A stretch of 64,000 bases of DNA from contig CAXTAO010000007.1 in the NCBI GenBank assembly GCA_964242625.1, forward strand, positions 65,774-129,773. Direction: 5' to 3'. Both the position numbers and the translations under genes were made by a program. The stretch comes from JASLDZ01 sp964242625 (GTDB taxonomy: Bacteria > Pseudomonadota > Alphaproteobacteria > Caulobacterales > Caulobacteraceae). Of this stretch, positions 7,283-15,656 are shown piece by piece (the stretch's first letter is position 1; every line of letters begins with the position of its first letter). The notes under the pieces were generated by a model. It worked only from the letters and a program-made list of their open reading frames with translations, had not been told where the DNA came from and did not search any database.

Positions 7283-9109
7283 TCACTCCACCGTCACGGA
7301 CTTAGCGAGGTTGCGCGGCTGGTCCACGTCGGTGCCCTTGGCCACGGCCACATGATAGGCGAGGAGCTGGATCGGCACGGCATAGACCAGGGGCGCCACG
7401 AGCGGATCGCAGTCGGGCGTCTCGATCGTTCGCGTGGCGGCGTGGGCGCTCTTCAGCCCCTGCGCGTCGCTGATCAGGATGATGGGCGAGCCGCCGCGCG
7501 CCGCCACCTCCTGCAGGTTGGAGAGCGTCTTCTCCAGGAGCTCGCCCGAGGGCGCGGCCACGACCACCGGCATGTGCTCGTCAACCAGCGCGATGGGGCC
7601 GTGCTTGAGCTCGCCTGCGGCGTAGCCTTCCGCGTGGATGTAGCTCAGCTCCTTGAGCTTCAGCGCGCCTTCCAGCGCCAGGGGGTAGAGCGGGCCGCGG
7701 CCGAGGTAGAGGACGTCGCGCGCCTTGGAGAGGTCGCCCGCGAGCGCGACCACCTCGGCCTCGTGGCCCAGCGCTTCGGAGATCAGCCGCGGCGCTTCCA
7801 AGAGGAGCGCGATCAGCCGCGCCTCCTCCGCTGCGTCGATGCGGCCGCGCTGGAAGGCGGCGGCGACGGCCAGGGCGGACAGGGCGGCAATCTGGGCGGT
7901 GAAGGCCTTGGTGGAGGCGACTCCGATCTCCGGCCCCGCGTGGGTGGGCCACAGCACATCCGCCTCGCGCGCCATGGAGGAGTGATGCGCATTGACCACC
8001 GCGGCGGTGGCGAGGCCGCGTTCCTTGCACCAGCGCAACGCCGCCAGCGTGTCGGCGGTCTCGCCCGACTGGCTGATCGCCAGCGCCAGCGTGCCCGGGC
8101 TCACCGCCGGGTCGCGGTAGCGGAACTCCGACGCGATCTCGACGTCGACCGGCAGGCCCGCCAACCGCTCGAACAGGTACTTGGCGGTCAGACCCGCGAG
8201 GTAAGCGGTGCCGCACGCCACGATCTGCAGCCGGGGGACAGCCGCGAAGTCGACGCCCGGCGATTGGGCGCGCCCGCTCACCGGGTCGACATAGGCCGAG
8301 AGCGTATGCTGCACCGCGTCGGGCTGCTCGTGGATCTCCTTTTCCATGAAGTGACGGTACTCGCCCTTCTCAAGAAGCGCGTTGGACAGCGGCACCACCT
8401 TGACCGGCCGCTCGACGGCCTGGCCCGCGGCGTCAAACACCCGGGCGCCTGCGGCGGTCACCACCGCGTGGTCGCCGTCCTCGAGATAGGTGACGCGCTG
8501 AGTGTAGGGCGCGACCGCCAGCGGGTCGGAGCCGACGAACATCTCGTCCACCCCGTGGCCCACAACGAGCGGCGGCCCGAGCCGCGCGCCGAGGAGGGTG
8601 GGCTCGTCGCCCGCCTCGCCCTGCACCATCACCGCCAGCGCGTAGGCGCCGCGCAGGCGCGCCAGGGTGGCGCGGAAGGCCTCGTGAGGGGAAGCGGCGC
8701 GGCCGAGCTCGTGGTCGAGGAGCTGAGCCACCACCTCCGTGTCGGTCTCGCTCTCGAAGCGGCGGCCCTGCGCCTGCAGCTCGGCCTTCAGCTCGGCGAA
8801 ATTCTCGATGATGCCGTTGTGGACGAGCGCCACCCGCCCGCTGACATGGGGGTGGGCGTTGGCCTCCGTCGGTCCGCCGTGGGTGGCCCAGCGCGTGTGG
8901 CCGATGCCTGTGGCCCCGTCGACCGGGTCGGCCGCCTGCACGCGCTCCAGCTCGCGCAGCTTGCCCGGCGCGCGTCGCCGCTGGAGCGCGCCGTCGGCGA
9001 TCACCGCTATGCCCGCCGAATCGTAGCCGCGGTACTCGAGCCGGCGCAGCCCCTCGATCAGCCGCTGGGCCACGGGCCGCTGGCCCACGATGCCGATAAT
9101 TCCGCACAT
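7283..9109 (-). CDS. glmS: glutamine--fructose-6-phosphate aminotransferase GlmS
   Basis: First committed step toward UDP-GlcNAc: transfers the glutamine amide nitrogen to fructose-6-phosphate. The protein begins MCGIIGIVG, placing the nucleophilic Cys at position 2 of the class II glutamine amidotransferase domain. EYRGYDSAGIA and HTRWATHGGPTEANAHPH are also present. Two SIS domains follow (VACGTAYLAG and ISQSGETADTLAAL). The C-terminus PRNLAKSVTVE is the family's conserved end. 608 residues is normal. glmM lies nearby on the other strand, so two of the three steps to UDP-GlcNAc are encoded within 4 kb. I see no glmS-ribozyme-like leader. Confidence 0.97.
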   Translation of the reverse strand: MCGIIGIVGQRPVAQRLIEGLRRLEYRGYDSAGIAVIADGALQRRRAPGKLRELERVQAADPVDGATGIGHTRWATHGGPTEANAHPHVSGRVALVHNGIIENFAELKAELQAQGRRFESETDTEVVAQLLDHELGRAASPHEAFRATLARLRGAYALAVMVQGEAGDEPTLLGARLGPPLVVGHGVDEMFVGSDPLAVAPYTQRVTYLEDGDHAVVTAAGARVFDAAGQAVERPVKVVPLSNALLEKGEYRHFMEKEIHEQPDAVQHTLSAYVDPVSGRAQSPGVDFAAVPRLQIVACGTAYLAGLTAKYLFERLAGLPVDVEIASEFRYRDPAVSPGTLALAISQSGETADTLAALRWCKERGLATAAVVNAHHSSMAREADVLWPTHAGPEIGVASTKAFTAQIAALSALAVAAAFQRGRIDAAEEARLIALLLEAPRLISEALGHEAEVVALAGDLSKARDVLYLGRGPLYPLALEGALKLKELSYIHAEGYAAGELKHGPIALVDEHMPVVVAAPSGELLEKTLSNLQEVAARGGSPIILISDAQGLKSAHAATRTIETPDCDPLVAPLVYAVPIQLLAYHVAVAKGTDVDQPRNLAKSVTVE

Positions 9110-9207
9110 GAGGGTCGTCGGCTCCGCGCTCGCCCGGTCCGCCGCTCCCTTAGGCGTCGCACCGCCGCGTGAACAGGCGTCGAGAACGGGGCGGAGGGAG
9201 CGACGCG

Positions 9208-9241
9208 TTGCGCCGCCGCCGCTTTGCCGTTACAACATTGT
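9208..9241 (+). promoter_or_regulatory. candidate mazEF promoter with overlapping inverted repeat
   Basis: TTGCGC (9208-9213), a 17-nt spacer and TACAAC (9231-9236) form a plausible sigma-70-type promoter 25 nt before mazE. The inverted repeat ACAA-CA-TTGT (9232-9241) overlaps the -10 and start region. That is where MazE-type antitoxins usually bind to repress their own operon. The arms are only 4 bp, so the operator assignment is an inference from position. Confidence 0.4.
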
Positions 9242-9260
9242 TTCCACGTGAGGGCGCGAC

Positions 9261-9515
9261 ATGCAGACGTCGATCAAGCGCATGGGCAACTCCGCGGCGG
9301 TGCTGCTGCCCAAACCCGTCCTGGCCCACCTGCGCGTGGGCGCCGGCGACACGCTGGAGATGGATCTCCAGGAGGGCCGGGTCATCCTATCGCCCGCGCG
9401 GCGCAACCCGCGCGAAGGCTGGGCGGAGGCGGCCCGGGCGCTGGCCGCCTCCGGCGAGGCCGCCGTGGCGTGGCCTGAGCTCGACGTCGACTTCGACCCC
9501 GACTGGACGTGGTGA
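9261..9515 (+). CDS. mazE: MazE-type antitoxin (AbrB/SpoVT fold)
   Basis: 84 residues. The first 50 form the swapped-hairpin DNA-binding domain: MQTSIKRMGNSAAVLLPKPV then LRVGAGDTLEMDLQEGRVIL, matching the MazE/PemI pattern (KxWGNSxxVRLPK). The acidic, Trp-containing tail (WPELDVDFDPDWTW) is the expected toxin-binding segment that inserts into MazF. It probably neutralises the next gene's product and represses the operon. The stop overlaps the toxin start, the usual coupling in such modules. It lies between the divergent glmS and glmM. Confidence 0.88.
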   Translation: MQTSIKRMGNSAAVLLPKPVLAHLRVGAGDTLEMDLQEGRVILSPARRNPREGWAEAARALAASGEAAVAWPELDVDFDPDWTW

Positions 9516-9841
9516 AGCCGTCGCCCGGCCGGGGTGAGGTGTGGCTGGTCAACCTTGATCCGACCGTCGGCCGCGAAATCCGCAAGACGCGGCCCTGCGT
9601 TGTGGTCTCGCCGCCCGAGATCAACGACCACCTCTCGCTTGTTCTGGCGGCCCCGTTGACCAGCGGCAGCCGGCCCGCGCCTTTCCGGGTGGCTACGACT
9701 TTCAACGGCAAGCCGGGCCTCATGCTGTTGGAGCAGGTCCGCGCGATGGACAGGGCGCGGCTCGTCAAGCGAGTCGGCCGCCTCGAGCCCGCGACCCTGT
9801 CGGCCGCCCTGGACGTGCTGCGCGCCCTGTTCTCGGACTAG
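9512..9841 (+). CDS. mazF: MazF/PemK-type endoribonuclease toxin
   Basis: About 109 residues of the MazF/PemK fold, an mRNA interferase that cleaves RNA at short sequences. Diagnostic pieces: RGEVWLVNLDPTVGREIRKTRP (catalytic Arg/Lys region), CVVVSPPEIND, and LLEQVRAMDRARLVKRVGRL (conserved QVRxxD). Two GTG codons, at 9509 and 9512, could start it; the second gives a GTGA overlap with the mazE stop and is chosen. No substitution in the conserved residues is apparent, so the toxin looks functional. The cleavage specificity cannot be predicted. Confidence 0.88.
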   Translation: MKPSPGRGEVWLVNLDPTVGREIRKTRPCVVVSPPEINDHLSLVLAAPLTSGSRPAPFRVATTFNGKPGLMLLEQVRAMDRARLVKRVGRLEPATLSAALDVLRALFSD

Positions 9842-9859
9842 GCGCGCCCGATTTCATTT

Positions 9860-9875
9860 CGCCAACCTGTTGGCG
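9860..9875. other. perfect 6-bp hairpin between mazF and glmM
   Basis: CGCCAA-CCTG-TTGGCG is a perfect inverted repeat with a 4-nt loop, 18 bp after the mazF stop and 43 bp before glmM. No T run follows on the plus strand, so it is at best a weak terminator. It could equally be a protein-binding site or a structured glmM leader. Confidence 0.35.
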
Positions 9876-9918
9876 CTAGACTGGCGGCCGACAACGATCG
9901 GCGGACGCTCACACCTCC

Positions 9919-11271
9919 ATGGCGCGCAAGTACTTCGGCACCGACGGCATCCGCGGCGAGGCCAACACCCACCCCATGACCGCCGAGGTGGCGCTGCGGG
10001 TCGGGCTCGCGGCGGGCAAGCTCTTCCTGCGCGACCCCGACCGCCGCCACCTCGTGGTGATCGGTAAGGACACGCGGCTCTCCGGATACATGATCGAGCC
10101 GGCGCTGGTGGCGGGCTTCGCGTCGGTCGGCATGGACGTGCGCCTGTTCGGCCCGCTGCCCACCCCCGCGGTCGCCATGATGACGCGCTCCATGCGCGCG
10201 GACCTCGGCGTGATGATCTCCGCCAGCCACAACGCCTTCGCCGACAACGGCATCAAGCTGTTCGGGCCGGATGGCTACAAGCTTTCCGACGAGCGCGAGC
10301 TGCAGATCGAGGCCCTGATGGACGAGGGCCTGCAGGAGGGGCTGGCGCGTCCCAACCGGCTGGGCCGCGTGCGCCGCATCGACGACGCCCAGGCGCGCTA
10401 TGTCGAGATCGCCAAGGCGGCCTTCCCGCGCGGGCGCTCGCTGGCCGGGCTGCGGGTGGTGATCGACTGCGCCAATGGGGCCGCCTACCGCGTGGCCCCG
10501 ACCGCGCTCTATGAGCTCGGCGCCGAGGTGATCGAGATCGGCGTCGAGCCCAACGGACTCAACATCAACGCCGAGGTGGGCTCCACCCATCCCAAGACGC
10601 TGGCCCAGGCGGTGAAGCAGTACCGCGCCGACATCGGCATAGCGCTGGACGGCGACGCCGACCGGCTGGCCATCTGCGACGAACAGGGCGCGGTCGTCGA
10701 CGGCGACCAGATCATGGCCATCGTGGCCGCCGCCTGGGGGGCCGAAGGCCGGCTCAAGGGCGGCGGCGTGGTGGCCACCGTCATGTCCAACCTCGGCCTC
10801 GAGCGCTTCCTGAACGGGCGGGGGCTCAAGCTGGAGCGCACGCCGGTGGGCGACCGCTACGTGTCCGAGCGCATGCGCGAGGGCGGCTTCAACGTGGGTG
10901 GCGAGCAGTCGGGTCACATGATCCTGGCCGACTTCTCCACGACCGGCGACGGGCTGATCGCCGCTCTGCAGGTGCTGGCCGTGATGGTGGAGGGCGACCG
11001 GCCGATAAGCGCGCTCGCCCGCCAGTTCGAGCCCGTGCCCCAGCGGCTTGAGAACGTGCGCTTCCCCCGCGGCGCGCGGCCCATGGAGGCGGAGGCGGTG
11101 CGCGAGGCGGTGAGCGCGGGCGAGGCGCGGCTCAACGGCTCGGGCCGCGTCTTGGTGCGCGCCTCGGGCACCGAGCCCCTGATCCGCGTCATGGCCGAGG
11201 GCGACGACGAGGCGGCGGTGGCCGAGGTGGTGGGCGGCATAGCCGAGGCGGTGCGCCGCGCCGCCGCCTGA
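9919..11271 (+). CDS. glmM: phosphoglucosamine mutase GlmM
   Basis: Interconverts glucosamine-6-phosphate and glucosamine-1-phosphate in UDP-GlcNAc synthesis. It begins ARKYFGTDGIRGEAN; the phosphoserine active site is in MISASHNAFADNGIK (about residue 101), the Mg-binding loop is ALDGDADRLAICD, the sugar-binding loop GGEQSGHMI, and the phosphate-binding loop RASGTEPLIRVM near the C-terminus. 450 residues is typical. It diverges from glmS with mazEF in between, so it probably has its own promoter rather than sharing one with the toxin operon. Confidence 0.97.
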   Translation: MARKYFGTDGIRGEANTHPMTAEVALRVGLAAGKLFLRDPDRRHLVVIGKDTRLSGYMIEPALVAGFASVGMDVRLFGPLPTPAVAMMTRSMRADLGVMISASHNAFADNGIKLFGPDGYKLSDERELQIEALMDEGLQEGLARPNRLGRVRRIDDAQARYVEIAKAAFPRGRSLAGLRVVIDCANGAAYRVAPTALYELGAEVIEIGVEPNGLNINAEVGSTHPKTLAQAVKQYRADIGIALDGDADRLAICDEQGAVVDGDQIMAIVAAAWGAEGRLKGGGVVATVMSNLGLERFLNGRGLKLERTPVGDRYVSERMREGGFNVGGEQSGHMILADFSTTGDGLIAALQVLAVMVEGDRPISALARQFEPVPQRLENVRFPRGARPMEAEAVREAVSAGEARLNGSGRVLVRASGTEPLIRVMAEGDDEAAVAEVVGGIAEAVRRAAA

Positions 11272-11387
11272 TCTCCGCTGGCTTTGGTCGCCCGTCGCGA
11301 CTATATGCGCGCGGCTGCAAACGCTGGGTGGTCGCGCTAGTCTGGCGCGCGCGACTCACGCCGCGGCTCTCTCCAACCAGGGTGCGC

Positions 11388-11669
11388 ATGTCGAATAAAG
11401 AAGAGCTGATCGAGTTCGAGGGATCTGTGGTGGAGCTGCTCCCGGAGGGGCGCTACCGCGTCGAGCTCGAGAACGGCCACGTGGTGCTGGCCTATACGGC
11501 GGGCCGAATGAAGCGCAATCGCATCCGCACGCTCGTGGGCGACAAGGTCACCATCGAGATGACGCCCTACGATCTGACCAAGGGCCGGATCACCTACCGC
11601 CACAAGCTCGAGGGCACGACGCCCAGCGGCATCAAGCCGGGCGCCCGCCCGCAGTTCCGCCGCCGCTAG
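11388..11669 (+). CDS. infA: translation initiation factor IF-1 with C-terminal extension
   Basis: The S1/OB-fold core is unmistakable: MSNKEELIEFEGSVVELLPE, RVELENGHVVLAYTAGRMKRNRI, and EMTPYDLTKGRITYRHK. The start is the ATG at 11388; the frame is open further upstream but the extra residues do not belong to the family. Standard IF-1 ends near residue 72; here about 21 more residues follow (LEGTTPSGIKPGARPQFRRR), basic and Pro/Gly-rich. Tailed IF-1 paralogues are known in betaproteobacteria, so this may be a second IF-1 rather than the only copy. A strong CTATAT at 11301-11306 is a possible -10, without a convincing -35. Confidence 0.9.
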   Translation: MSNKEELIEFEGSVVELLPEGRYRVELENGHVVLAYTAGRMKRNRIRTLVGDKVTIEMTPYDLTKGRITYRHKLEGTTPSGIKPGARPQFRRR

Positions 11670-11678
11670 GCCCCGCCC

Positions 11679-12665
11679 TCAGGGCGGCGCGTCGACCGTC
11701 GCGCCCGCCGCCGCGAGCCGGTCGAGGAGGCCGTTCGCGCGCAGCAGGAAGTGCAGGTCGACGAGCGCCACCGTGCGTCCGGGCTGGGCGAGCGCACGCT
11801 CGACCTCCGCGGCGGCCTCCGCCGTGCCGCGTTCGAGAACCGTTTGCACCCGCGTCTGCGGCAGGAGGCAGCGGTCCAGCACGGCGTTCGACCAATGCGC
11901 CCGGACCTCGGAGAGGCGTCCGTCCGACCACGCCTGCGCCGCCGCCTGCGCGCCCGCCGCCTCCTCGCTCACTTCGTCGACCGAGGCGTCAAGGCAGGCG
12001 AGCTGGGCGGCGTCGGGCAGGCTCGCCAGCGTCTCGAACACCGGCGTGAGCGACAGCCGGGCCAGCGTGCGCACCGGCACGCCCTGGGCCTTGGCCATGC
12101 GCTCCAGCGTGGTGCCGGGTTTGGCGGTCGAGAGCCCCGCGGTGCGACGGAAGTCGGAGATGAGGAGCAGGCCCGCGGCGGCCGGGCGCCATCGGGCGTA
12201 GCGCGCGGGCGGCTGGCCCGCGACCCGGGCGGCGGCGGCGAAGCGGTCGCGCAGGGCGGGGGGCAGGCGCGCGTCCAGCGGCGTCGACCCTGGCAGGCGG
12301 ATCGCGCCGGAGCGCAGCATCAGCATCGCGCCCTGCAGCGGCCCGACCTCCGTCCGCGGCGGCACGAGCAGCGCGCGCGCGCCGGAGAGCGCCGCCTCCA
12401 CACGCACGGCGTTCCAGCGCAGCTGGTGGGGCAGGGGGCTCAGGCCGCCGATCACGACAACCTCGCCCGCGCCCCGGCGCACACGCCACAGGGCGGGGCC
12501 GGGGGCCCGGCCGACGACGGTGACCGCGTTCAGCGTCGCGCTCTCGCCGGCGTCGGCGATCCCGGAAGGCGGGGCGGGCTGGGCGTTCGCGCGGCCGCCC
12601 GCGACGAGCGCTCCGGCCAGGGCCAGGCCGAGCAGGCGACGCGGGCGCGGGGCTAAGGGCCTCAT
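11679..12665 (-). CDS. secreted TraB/GumN family protein
   Basis: 328 residues from the ATG at 12665, which opens a clean signal peptide (RRLLGLALAGALVAGGRANA). The mature part matches the TraB/GumN fold: PALWRVRRGAGEVVVIGGLSPLP at the N-terminus, and near the end the repeated half-site GRTVALVDLHFLLRANGLLDRLAAAGATV. The family's catalytic GxxH residues are not well preserved: the usual histidine of the first motif region reads SPLPHQL. Some GumN proteins are thought to be metalloproteases but function is unproven. It is divergent from the retropepsin-like gene with 94 bp between starts. Confidence 0.7.
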   Translation of the reverse strand: MRPLAPRPRRLLGLALAGALVAGGRANAQPAPPSGIADAGESATLNAVTVVGRAPGPALWRVRRGAGEVVVIGGLSPLPHQLRWNAVRVEAALSGARALLVPPRTEVGPLQGAMLMLRSGAIRLPGSTPLDARLPPALRDRFAAAARVAGQPPARYARWRPAAAGLLLISDFRRTAGLSTAKPGTTLERMAKAQGVPVRTLARLSLTPVFETLASLPDAAQLACLDASVDEVSEEAAGAQAAAQAWSDGRLSEVRAHWSNAVLDRCLLPQTRVQTVLERGTAEAAAEVERALAQPGRTVALVDLHFLLRANGLLDRLAAAGATVDAPP

Positions 12666-12759
12666 CCGCCCCGTGTCGCCGCCCCGCCCGGGGGTGGCAA
12701 GGCCTGCGGCGTCGGGCCGCTCGCGCCGGAGACCCGGACAGGCGTAGGCTCCCACGATC

Positions 12760-13755
12760 ATGGCCGGTCCCGCCGCGCCCCGCTTCGACCCGTGCCGACG
12801 CCGAGCGCTGGCGTGCGGGCTGGGTGCGGCCGGCGCGCTGGCGGCGGGCGGCGCCCGCGCCGGCCCCGGCCTCCTGCTGCGCGAGGGCGAGAGCAGCCTG
12901 ATCCGCCGGGCGCCCACCGCGGCCGACCTCTACGAGCCGCCCGTCTCGGTCGCCGCCGTGCGCGACCTCTACAGCCGCATGACCGTGCCCGTGGTGGTGG
13001 ACGGCTCGCCGCCGCTCGCCTTCGTGGTCGACACCGGGGCCAACCGCTCGGTGCTGGCCGCCGACGTGGCCTCGGCGCTCGGCTTCGAGCTCCACCCGCC
13101 CGAGCTCGTGCACGGCACGGTGGGCGAGACCATGGCCCCGACCATCCGCGCCTCGCGGGTGCAGATGGGCGAGCTCCTGCAGTCGGACGTCAGCCTGTGC
13201 GTGCTGCCGCGCGCCGACCTCGGCTGCGACGGCCTGCTCTCGGCCGACCGGCTGGCGGGGCAGAGGCTGGAGTTCGACTTCGCGCTCGGCTGCGTGCGCA
13301 TCGCGCCGGGTCGCCGCTTCCATGCCGACCCTCGCGAGGTGGTGCTGCGCAGCCGCCCCAAGGCGGGCCAGCTCTCGCTCGTGGACGCGGACGCGGGCGG
13401 GGTGCGGGTGACCGCCTTCATCGACTCGGGCGCGGGCGCGACGGTCGGCAACCTCGCCCTGATGAACGCACGGGCCCAACGCGCGCCCGGCACGCGCTGG
13501 ACGGCGGCGGTGATCTCGAGCGTCACCGGCCAGACCCAGCCGGCGGAGGCGGCCCTCCTGCCCCGCCTGACGCTCGGCGACTTCACCGTGACCAACCTGC
13601 CGGTGGTCTACGCCGACATCCACCCGTTCCGCATGTGGAGTCTCCTGGACCGGCCGGCGCTCCTGATCGGGATCGACCTCCTGAGCCGCTTCAGCCGGGT
13701 CAGCCTCGACTACGCCCGGCGCGAGGTGCGGGTGCGCGCGCCCGGCTGGGCCTGA
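12760..13755 (+). CDS. periplasmic protein with two retropepsin-like aspartyl protease domains
   Basis: 331 residues. The N-terminus (CRRRALACGLGAAGALAAGGARA) looks like a Tat- or Sec-type signal. Two aspartyl-protease motifs are visible: FVVDTGANRSVL near residue 88 and AFIDSGAGATVGN near residue 220, each Asp-Ser/Thr-Gly, so one chain could supply both catalytic aspartates instead of dimerising. The segment between them has the expected beta-rich pattern. It diverges from a TraB/GumN gene. The substrate is unknown; proteolytic activity is inferred from the motifs. Confidence 0.72.
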   Translation: MAGPAAPRFDPCRRRALACGLGAAGALAAGGARAGPGLLLREGESSLIRRAPTAADLYEPPVSVAAVRDLYSRMTVPVVVDGSPPLAFVVDTGANRSVLAADVASALGFELHPPELVHGTVGETMAPTIRASRVQMGELLQSDVSLCVLPRADLGCDGLLSADRLAGQRLEFDFALGCVRIAPGRRFHADPREVVLRSRPKAGQLSLVDADAGGVRVTAFIDSGAGATVGNLALMNARAQRAPGTRWTAAVISSVTGQTQPAEAALLPRLTLGDFTVTNLPVVYADIHPFRMWSLLDRPALLIGIDLLSRFSRVSLDYARREVRVRAPGWA

Positions 13756-13775
13756 GCGCGCGCGAGGGCCGCCCG

Positions 13776-14378
13776 TCAGCCGTGGAGCTTGCGGGTGGTT
13801 TCCGCCCAGAGCTTCCCCTGGAAGCGCGCGGCCCCCAGCTCGTTGTCGTTCGGCTGGCGTGAGCCGTCGCCCGCCGCGATCGTCGTCGCGCCATAGGGCG
13901 TGCCGCCGTGCACTTGGTCGAGCGGGAACAGCCCCGGGTAGCTGTAGGGCAGGCCCACGACGATCATGCCCAGATGGAAGAAGCTGGTGTGCATCGACAT
14001 CAGCGTCGTCTCCTGCCCGCCGTGTTGGCTGGCGGTGGAGGTGAAGGCCGCGCCCACCTTGCCGTTGAACGTCCCCTTGGCCCAGAGCGGGCCCGTGGCG
14101 TCCCAGAACGCGGCCATCTGTGCGGGCATGCGGCCGTAGCGGGTGGGCGCGCCCACGGCTATGCCGTCGTACTGAGGCAGGTCGTCGACGGCGGCGATCG
14201 GAGCGGCTTGGTCGGTCTTGAAGTGGGCGGACTGCACGACCTCGGGCGGCGCGGTCTCCGCCACGCGCTTGACGTCGACCTCCACGCCCTCGACCTCGCG
14301 AGCGCCCTCGGCGAAGGCGTGGGCCATCTGCTCGATGTGACCGTAGCTGGAGTAGTAGAGGACGAGGACCTTGGCCAT
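13776..14378 (-). CDS. wrbA: NAD(P)H:quinone oxidoreductase WrbA
   Basis: A 200-residue flavodoxin-like enzyme that reduces quinones by two electrons, limiting oxidative stress. It opens with KVLVLYYSSYGHIEQMA (FMN phosphate loop) and contains GAPTRYGRMPAQM, TSTASQHGGQETTL and GGTPYGATTIAAGDGSRQP, all characteristic of type IV WrbA. AAGGAG sits about 8 nt before the ATG at 14378, one of the best ribosome sites in the window. It is divergent from a cytochrome b561, which would fit a shared redox theme but is not proof. Confidence 0.95.
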   Translation of the reverse strand: MAKVLVLYYSSYGHIEQMAHAFAEGAREVEGVEVDVKRVAETAPPEVVQSAHFKTDQAAPIAAVDDLPQYDGIAVGAPTRYGRMPAQMAAFWDATGPLWAKGTFNGKVGAAFTSTASQHGGQETTLMSMHTSFFHLGMIVVGLPYSYPGLFPLDQVHGGTPYGATTIAAGDGSRQPNDNELGAARFQGKLWAETTRKLHG

Positions 14379-14495
14379 GACAGTCTCCTTGAAGAGTCGC
14401 GACCCGTCTAATCCGCAACCATGACGGTTGCAATCTCTCCGCGTGACGACGTGAGCGAAACGGGTCTAGGCTCGGCCCGACTGGGAGACTTGACC

Positions 14496-15092
14496 ATGGC
14501 GAGCGTGACGGCGGTGCGGGGCGCGGCGGACGCAGTGGACGGGCGGCGCTACAACACCCCCGCCATCTGGCTCCACTGGCTGGCGATCCCGCTCATCGGC
14601 GCGCAGTTCGCCATCGCCTGGGCGATGACGAGCTTGTCCGAGCACGACGCCCGCGCCGGGAGCTATTTCGACTTCCACAAGTCGCTGGGAATCACGATCT
14701 GGCTCGTGATCGCGGTGCGCCTCGTCTGGCGCTTCACCCATCCCGCGCCGCGGCACGGGCCGTCGCTGCCCAAGTCCTATGCCTGGGCGTCGGAGGCGGC
14801 GCAGTGGGCGCTCTACCTCGTGTTCTTCTGCATGCCGATCTCCGGCTATGTGATGAGCGCCATGGGGTCGCACGGCGTGTCGCTGTGGGGTCTGCCGCTG
14901 CCCTCGATCCCCCGCGTGGACGCGATCGCGAAGCTCGCCAACACGGGTCACGCGCTGGGGGCCTGGGCGGCCTACGCCATCATCCTGCTGCACGTGGGCG
15001 GGGCGGCCTGGCACGCGCTCGTCCGGCGGGACGGGGTGATCGAGCGCATGATCCCCGCCCAGACCCACGCCGACCCGACGCGGCCGCTCTAG
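14496..15092 (+). CDS. cytochrome b561 family membrane protein (second copy)
   Basis: 198 residues from the ATG at 14496 (GGGAG about 8 nt upstream). Four membrane segments carry the heme-ligand histidines: AIWLHWLAIPL, FDFHKSLGITIW, NTGHALGAWAAYAI and ILLHVGGAAWHAL. It shares architecture with the b561 at 1963-2565 and is distinctly diverged from it, so these are paralogues, not a recent duplication. The stop overlaps the stop of the convergent thioesterase by 4 bp. It is probably a quinol-linked electron carrier of the inner membrane. Confidence 0.86.
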   Translation: MASVTAVRGAADAVDGRRYNTPAIWLHWLAIPLIGAQFAIAWAMTSLSEHDARAGSYFDFHKSLGITIWLVIAVRLVWRFTHPAPRHGPSLPKSYAWASEAAQWALYLVFFCMPISGYVMSAMGSHGVSLWGLPLPSIPRVDAIAKLANTGHALGAWAAYAIILLHVGGAAWHALVRRDGVIERMIPAQTHADPTRPL

Positions 15093-15574
15093 CCGACGGG
15101 CGTCGGCGCGGTCTCAGCCGGTGCGCGCACCTTCACGGCCTTGATCACGCCGGAGAAGCTCAGCATCGGCCGCCCCTCGGCCGTGGCGATCCCGCGCACG
15201 AAGGTGAGCGAGCCGCCGCCGCGCGTCACCTCCCCGGTCGCCTCCACCCGGTCGCCGGCGAGGGCGGGACCCAGGAAATCGCCGCTAAGCCCCACAGTCA
15301 CGCCGCGGCCGCGGAAGCCGCCGCGCGCCTCGCGGCTGATGGCGAAGAGGCAGAAGTCGGCGAACGACAGCATGCAGCCGCCGTGCAGGGCGCCCATGCC
15401 GTTCAGGTGCTTGTCCTCGACGACGAAGCCGCAGCGCAGCGGACCGTCGGCGTCGTCCGACACGTAGAAGGGGCCGATCAGCCGCTCGAAGGGGTCGCGC
15501 GCGCTCCAGCTCCACCAGCCGGCGAACGGCCCCTCGGTCGCCCGCACAGGCCGCGCGCTCGCTTCGCCCTCCAT
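15089..15574 (-). CDS. PaaI-family hotdog thioesterase
   Basis: 161 residues of the hotdog fold. The active-site helix segment HLNGMGALHGGCMLSFADF contains the HGG typical of PaaI-type acyl-CoA thioesterases, and the paired strands GVTVGLSGDFLGPALAGDRVEA and GGSLTFVRGIA follow. The ATG at 15574 is preferred over an upstream ATG at 15625 because GGAGGG lies 7 nt before it. It is divergent from an acyl-CoA dehydrogenase, consistent with a role in acyl-CoA turnover, though the substrate is not predictable. Confidence 0.82.
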   Translation of the reverse strand: MEGEASARPVRATEGPFAGWWSWSARDPFERLIGPFYVSDDADGPLRCGFVVEDKHLNGMGALHGGCMLSFADFCLFAISREARGGFRGRGVTVGLSGDFLGPALAGDRVEATGEVTRGGGSLTFVRGIATAEGRPMLSFSGVIKAVKVRAPAETAPTPVG

Positions 15575-15656
15575 GGGGACGCCCTCCGCCCAGCGACGCT
15601 CGACCCGGCGCCCCCGCCGGTTCATAAACGCTGATCACCGGAACGGAAGGGCGCGC

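Noticed and set aside
7256..9172. 638-codon open frame on the plus strand opposite glmS
   Set aside because: Composition typical of an antisense shadow (Arg, Gly, His); glmS is certain.
1963..15092. The two cytochrome b561 genes as a recent duplication
   Set aside because: They share heme-ligand positions but little else; no long DNA repeat is visible.
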